Source: Oscillospiraceae bacterium (GTDB lineage Bacteria; Bacillota; Clostridia; Oscillospirales; UBA929). From it: a stretch of 21,355 bases of DNA. The stretch's first letter is position 1. The number at the start of each line of letters is the position of its first letter. The stretch spans positions 1 to 21,355 of the forward strand of contig JAISVY010000172.1 in assembly GCA_031271325.1 (NCBI GenBank), in the 5' to 3' direction. The notes beneath the pieces are model-generated. The model was given only the letters and a program-made list of their open reading frames with translations. It had not been told where the DNA came from and did not search any database. Shown here piece after piece: positions 21,135 to 21,355 of this stretch. The translations under genes and the position numbers were made by a program.

Positions 21135-21355
21135 CTAGTAACCTAACATTGTCTTGAGAAACCGTATCTCCTCTGTTTCCCAAAACCGCTGCGCGGCAAT
21201 GTGTTCCGGCGTTCCCGCCAGACCATCTGGCGCAAAACGCCAAGTTTGTATCGGGATAACCAAGGAATCTCCGGCGTCCGAAGTCTGCTTTTCCCCGCCG
21301 AAACGCCAAATAAACAGCTCTTTCCCGCGAAACCGCGGGAAGACGGGCGGGATGA
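21135..21355 (-). CDS. Unrecognised protein, 3' end only (runs off the window)
   Basis: An open frame without a start in the window covers 72 codons and ends in two consecutive stops (TAG at 21137-21135, then TAA). The residues look like a real C-terminus: FRGKELFIWRFGGEKQ, then DSLVIPIQTWRFAPDGLAGTP and a final helix AAQRFWETEEIRFLKTMLGY. I cannot assign a family. It reads toward the foldase gene, whose promoter starts about 45 bp beyond. A short open frame in another phase at 21109-21309 is rejected in its favour because its residues look less protein-like. Confidence 0.55.
   Translation of the reverse strand, partial: IPPVFPRFRGKELFIWRFGGEKQTSDAGDSLVIPIQTWRFAPDGLAGTPEHIAAQRFWETEEIRFLKTMLGY

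Overview
The window looks like a chromosomal segment of a GC-rich, Gram-positive member of the Clostridia (Oscillospiraceae-like by gene content; this is inference). The reasons are a dnaG-rpoD macromolecular-synthesis operon with a primary sigma factor, a FtsK/SpoIIIE translocase, a membrane-anchored PrsA-type foldase, a collagen-like protein without a signal peptide that resembles spore-surface proteins, and many short dispersed repeats between genes. No prophage, transposase, CRISPR array or tRNA was found.

Layout. Positions 1-1341 carry a diacylglycerol-kinase-like gene of an actinobacterial (bifidobacterial) type that looks foreign to the rest. On the minus strand, 1474-3519 encodes a large collagen-like protein built from nine and a half carbohydrate-binding-like modules, with a sigma-K-like promoter upstream. 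A plus-strand housekeeping run follows: rpmE (L31), yigZ (IMPACT family), dgt-like HD triphosphohydrolase, dnaG-rpoD (overlapping), a YcgR/PilZ c-di-GMP receptor, uppP and ftsK, closed by a strong terminator near 13.43 kb. Facing it on the minus strand is a tightly coupled operon: a YbhJ-type aconitase-family hydratase followed by two half-size CHR (chromate-transporter family) genes. Upstream of that lie a membrane-anchored OmpA-like protein and an unrecognised coiled-coil protein with its own sigma-A promoter. A plus-strand zinc-ribbon membrane protein, a probable 6S-like structured RNA on the minus strand, a PrsA/SurA-like foldase with two parvulin-like units, and the 3' end of an unknown gene complete the window.

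How the parts relate. The central block serves translation, nucleotide pools, replication priming, transcription initiation, lipid-carrier recycling and chromosome segregation. The intergenic regions are unusually structured. One repeat family (ends GCTCTAAAAACCTC and its complement) occurs at least six times between housekeeping genes, and a second palindromic family occurs twice. One composite copy appears to have inserted exactly at the ribosome-binding site/start of the dgt-like gene, flanked by a 14-bp direct repeat, and to have supplied a replacement ribosome-binding site. The most novel items are this repeat system, the modular collagen-like protein, the hydratase-CHR operon and the uncharacterised coiled-coil/OmpA-like pair.
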